This document shows positions 5,029 through 5,541 of a DNA stretch of 5,541 bases, in pieces. The position numbers and the translations under genes are program-made. This DNA comes from Gammaproteobacteria bacterium (lineage in GTDB: Bacteria; Pseudomonadota; Gammaproteobacteria; SZUA-229): the NCBI GenBank assembly GCA_016191795.1, contig JACPVK010000101.1:1-5541 (forward strand), read 5' to 3'. A model generated the notes under the pieces. The model searched no databases, was not told where the DNA came from, and worked only from the letters and a program-made list of their open reading frames with translations. Each line of letters starts with the position of its first letter. The stretch's first letter is position 1.

Positions 5029-5541
5029 TCAACCCTGATTTTCGAAACGTTCGTAGGCTTTTACTATGCGCTGCACCAGTGGATGGCGCACCACATCGTG
5101 TGCGGTAAAAAATGTCATGGCAACACCATCCACATCTTTAAGCACTTCAATGGCGTGACGCAGGCCGGATTTGGTATCACGCGGCAAGTCTACCTGGGTG
5201 ACATCACCTGTAACGACCGTCGTTGAACCGAATCCGATACGCGTTAGAAACATTTTCATTTGTTCGCAAGTGGTGTTTTGCGCTTCATCCAGAATAATAA
5301 AGGCATCATTTAGTGTACGTCCACGCATATATGCCAGTGGCGCGATTTCAATCACGTTGCGTTCGATCAGCTTGGCGACTTTTTCGAAACCCAGCATTTC
5401 ATACAGGGCGTCATACATGGGGCGTAAATACGGATCGATTTTCTGCGCCAGATCGCCCGGTAAAAATCCCAGGCGCTCACCGGCTTCCACCGCCGGACGA
5501 ACCAGCACCAGTCGCCGCACACGTTCTGCTTCCAGTGCTTC
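5029..5541 (-). CDS. ybeZ: PhoH-like ATPase (PhoH/YbeZ), C-terminal part, 5' end outside window
   Basis: The frame is open to the window edge; 170 residues are visible, about half of the usual 320-350. The Walker A region lies just outside. Visible are VRPAVEAGERLGFLPGDL (14-31), DPYLRPMYDALYEML (36-50), APLAYMRGRTLNDAFI (67-82), Walker B FIILDEAQNTT (81-91), TGDVTQVDLP (111-120), SGLRHAIEVL (125-134) and VRHPLVQRIVKAYERFE (151-167), all typical of PhoH/YbeZ. The family is a cytoplasmic P-loop ATPase, often with RNA-related activity, and its partner YbeY is encoded next door; YbeZ-YbeY cooperation in rRNA processing is the usual interpretation. A GTG at 5520 is not the true start, because homologous sequence continues upstream of it. 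The stop TGA overlaps the first possible start of ybeY. Confidence 0.94.
   Translation of the reverse strand, partial: EALEAERVRRLVLVRPAVEAGERLGFLPGDLAQKIDPYLRPMYDALYEMLGFEKVAKLIERNVIEIAPLAYMRGRTLNDAFIILDEAQNTTCEQMKMFLTRIGFGSTTVVTGDVTQVDLPRDTKSGLRHAIEVLKDVDGVAMTFFTAHDVVRHPLVQRIVKAYERFENQG

Noticed and set aside
4646..5038. 130-residue plus-strand frame opposite ybeY
   Set aside because: It is a shadow of ybeY; the minus strand carries the intact zinc motif.

Overview
The window comes from a gammaproteobacterium-like chromosome. The evidence is the gene order phoH(ybeZ)-ybeY-corC(ybeX)-lnt on the minus strand, an SrkA/YihE-type kinase that aligns well with the E. coli protein, and several short palindromic repeats of the REP type common in this class. 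The sequence does not fix the genus. The repeat types are ones I associate with free-living, sulfur- or methane-oxidising Gammaproteobacteria, but that is an impression, not a result.

Layout. Bases 1-531 (+) are the C-terminal half of srkA, cut by the window edge. One base later, with a good Shine-Dalgarno, comes 533-1708 (+). It encodes a membrane sensor (TM, helical periplasmic region, TM, HAMP, coil, PAS) that stops right after the PAS domain with no output domain, next to a REP-like palindrome. Bases 1709-1994 hold no gene. This is the convergent junction between the plus-strand pair and the minus-strand operon, and it is packed with palindromes: a REP-like hairpin, a long AT-rich inverted repeat, and two oppositely oriented copies of a GTTCCCACGC-type palindrome. 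Bases 1995-3494 (-) are a complete apolipoprotein N-acyltransferase gene (lnt). Bases 3495-3698 are a second repeat-filled gap. Bases 3699-4556 (-) are corC, 4553-5023 (-) are ybeY, and 5029-5541 (-) are the C-terminal half of phoH/ybeZ, which runs off the window.

How the genes work together. phoH, ybeY and corC are tightly packed and are probably translated as a coupled unit concerned with RNA/ribosome quality control (PhoH ATPase, YbeY endoribonuclease) and an envelope-associated CBS protein. lnt, normally the last gene of this cluster, completes lipoprotein acylation at the inner membrane. Here it is separated from corC by about 200 bp of repeats and has no visible ribosome binding site, so its expression may differ from the usual operon. 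The srkA-sensor pair on the other strand looks co-transcribed.

The core genes are ordinary. I found no new defence, mobile or biosynthetic system. The points worth a second look are the repeat structures around lnt and the apparently output-less sensor.
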